Below are positions 5,127 to 6,142 of a stretch of DNA of 6,142 nucleotides, piece after piece. Position 1 is the first letter of the stretch, and each line of letters opens with the position of its first letter. The notes beneath the pieces are model-generated. The model did not search any database. It was not told the DNA's origin and saw only the letters and a list, made by a program, of their open reading frames with translations. The stretch lies in assembly GCA_021205585.1 (NCBI GenBank), contig JAJPXI010000089.1:1-6142 (forward strand). Reading direction: 5' to 3'. Position numbers and translations under genes: made by a program. The DNA is from Oscillospiraceae bacterium. Its GTDB lineage: Bacteria; Bacillota; Clostridia; Oscillospirales; Oscillospiraceae.

Positions 5127-6142
5127 ATGGTAAACGCAATCGTAGGCGCCAACTGGGGCGACGAGGGAAAGGGCAAAATCACCGACCTGCTGGCCCAGCA
5201 GTCCGACGTGGTCATCCGCTTCCAGGGCGGGGCCAACGCCGGACACACCATCATCAACGAGTACGGCCGCTTCGCCCTGCACATCCTCCCCTCCGGCGCG
5301 TTCTGCCCCCATGTGACCAACGTCATCGGAAACGGCGTGGCCCTGGACATCCAAAAGCTGCTGGAGGAGCTGCAATCCCTGAAGGAGCAGAATGTCCCCG
5401 CCCCCAACCTGATCGTCTCCGACCGGGCCCAGCTGCTGCTGCCCTACCATGTGCTCCAGGACACCTATGAGGAGGAGCGCCTGGGCAGTGGGGCCTTCGG
5501 CTCCACCAAGAGCGGCATTGCCCCCTTCTACTCCGATAAATACGCCAAAATCGGCATCCAGGTGGCCGATTTGTATGACGATCAGCGGCTGAAGGCCCGG
5601 CTGGATGCCGCCCTGTGCCTGAAAAACGTCCTGTTTGAGCATTTGTACCACAAGCCCCCAGTGGACGGAGAGGCCCTGTACCGGCAGCTTCTGGAGCAGC
5701 GGGAGCAGCTGCGCCCCTATGTGCGGGACACGGTGGGCTTTGTCCACCAGGCCCTTCGGGATGGCAAAACCATCCTGCTGGAAGGGCAACTGGGGGCCAT
5801 GAAGGATCCGGAACTGGGCATCGTCCCCATGACCACCTCCTCCCACACCCTGGCGGGCTTCGGCTGCGTCGGCGCGGCCGTCCCCCCCGCCTCCATCCGG
5901 CAGGTCATCTGCGTGACCAAGGCCTACTCCTCCTGCGTGGGCTCCAAAACCGAACCCTTCGTCAGCGAACTGACCGGCCCCGCCGGGGATGAGCTGCGCC
6001 GCCGGGGCGGGGATAAGGGGGAGTTCGGTGCCACCACGGGCCGCCCCCGCCGGGTGGGCTGGTTCGACGCCGTGGCCACCAAATACGGCTGCACGGTGCA
6101 GGGCGCCCCCCAGGTGGCTCTGACCTGCCTGGACGTGCTGTC
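5127..6142 (+). CDS. purA: Divergent adenylosuccinate synthetase (PurA family), C-terminus beyond window
   Basis: By family this enzyme joins aspartate to IMP using GTP, making adenylosuccinate, the first committed step from IMP to AMP, in the cytoplasm. The first 338 codons are visible; family members run to about 425-430 residues, so roughly 90 are missing to the right. Conserved elements are NWGDEGKGK (9-17) with the catalytic Asp12, GGANAGHT (34-41) with the catalytic His40 and IMP-contact Asn37, VIGNGV (66-71), TTSSHT (236-241), TKAYSS (264-269) and the aspartate-binding loop GATTGRPRR (301-309). Several normally conserved positions differ: GTTGRGIGP reads GSTKSGIAP (125-133), the intersubunit Arg of DKVARRG reads Lys141, EGAQG reads EGQLG (219-223), and TKLDVL reads TCLDVL (333-338). 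It could be a working but divergent PurA, or a paralogue with altered substrate use. The symbol denotes the family, not a proven function. It is transcribed away from the topoisomerase genes. Confidence 0.9.
   Translation, partial: MVNAIVGANWGDEGKGKITDLLAQQSDVVIRFQGGANAGHTIINEYGRFALHILPSGAFCPHVTNVIGNGVALDIQKLLEELQSLKEQNVPAPNLIVSDRAQLLLPYHVLQDTYEEERLGSGAFGSTKSGIAPFYSDKYAKIGIQVADLYDDQRLKARLDAALCLKNVLFEHLYHKPPVDGEALYRQLLEQREQLRPYVRDTVGFVHQALRDGKTILLEGQLGAMKDPELGIVPMTTSSHTLAGFGCVGAAVPPASIRQVICVTKAYSSCVGSKTEPFVSELTGPAGDELRRRGGDKGEFGATTGRPRRVGWFDAVATKYGCTVQGAPQVALTCLDVL

Noticed and set aside
4887..5846. A 319-codon open frame on the minus strand opposite the purA homologue
   Set aside because: It is antisense to a clear PurA-family gene, has the same low-information composition, and would run through the divergent promoter region.
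5127..6142. PurZ (2-aminoadenine pathway) as the identity of the PurA homologue
   Set aside because: Phage PurZ enzymes replace the catalytic Asp of the WGDEGKGK loop, whereas here Asp12 is present. No phage genes or other Z-genome genes are nearby.

Overview
This window looks like chromosomal housekeeping DNA from a GC-rich low-GC-lineage Firmicute, most plausibly a gut clostridium of the Oscillospiraceae/Flavonifractor-Lawsonibacter type. That assignment is inference. It rests on strong GC bias at third codon positions, near-consensus sigma-A promoters, good Shine-Dalgarno sites, and a YitT-family gene beside a divergent second type IIA topoisomerase pair. No database search was possible.

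Layout: a 254-bp intergenic region (4873-5126) separates two divergent transcription units. Leftward (minus strand) runs an apparent operon: a GyrB/ParE-like ATPase-TOPRIM subunit (2890-4872), a GyrA/ParC-like cleavage subunit (625-2868), and a YitT-family membrane protein cut by the left edge (1-574). The gaps are 21 bp and about 26-50 bp, and no terminator is visible between the genes. Rightward runs an adenylosuccinate synthetase homologue (5127 to the right edge, 338 codons visible). Each unit has a recognisable sigma-A promoter with a 17-nt spacer, and the two -35 boxes lie back to back, 14 bp apart.

The two topoisomerase subunits should form one heterotetrameric ATP-dependent enzyme. 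The breakage-reunion Tyr/Arg, the GHKL ATPase motifs, the QTK lysine and the TOPRIM acidic residues are all present, so activity is expected. Both subunits nevertheless depart from ordinary gyrase and Topo IV at family-defining positions, including the quinolone-anchor serine and the coumarin-binding arginine. The A subunit has no recognisable GyrA box. The PurA homologue keeps its catalytic Asp and His and the GATTGR loop but has changed several residues that contact IMP, GTP or the partner subunit. Its ~135-nt leader can fold so that the ribosome-binding site is paired.

No mobile element, CRISPR array, tRNA or rRNA was seen. The points most worth a second look are the divergent PurA active site, the divergent topoisomerase clade with predicted drug insensitivity, and the purA leader/divergent promoter region.
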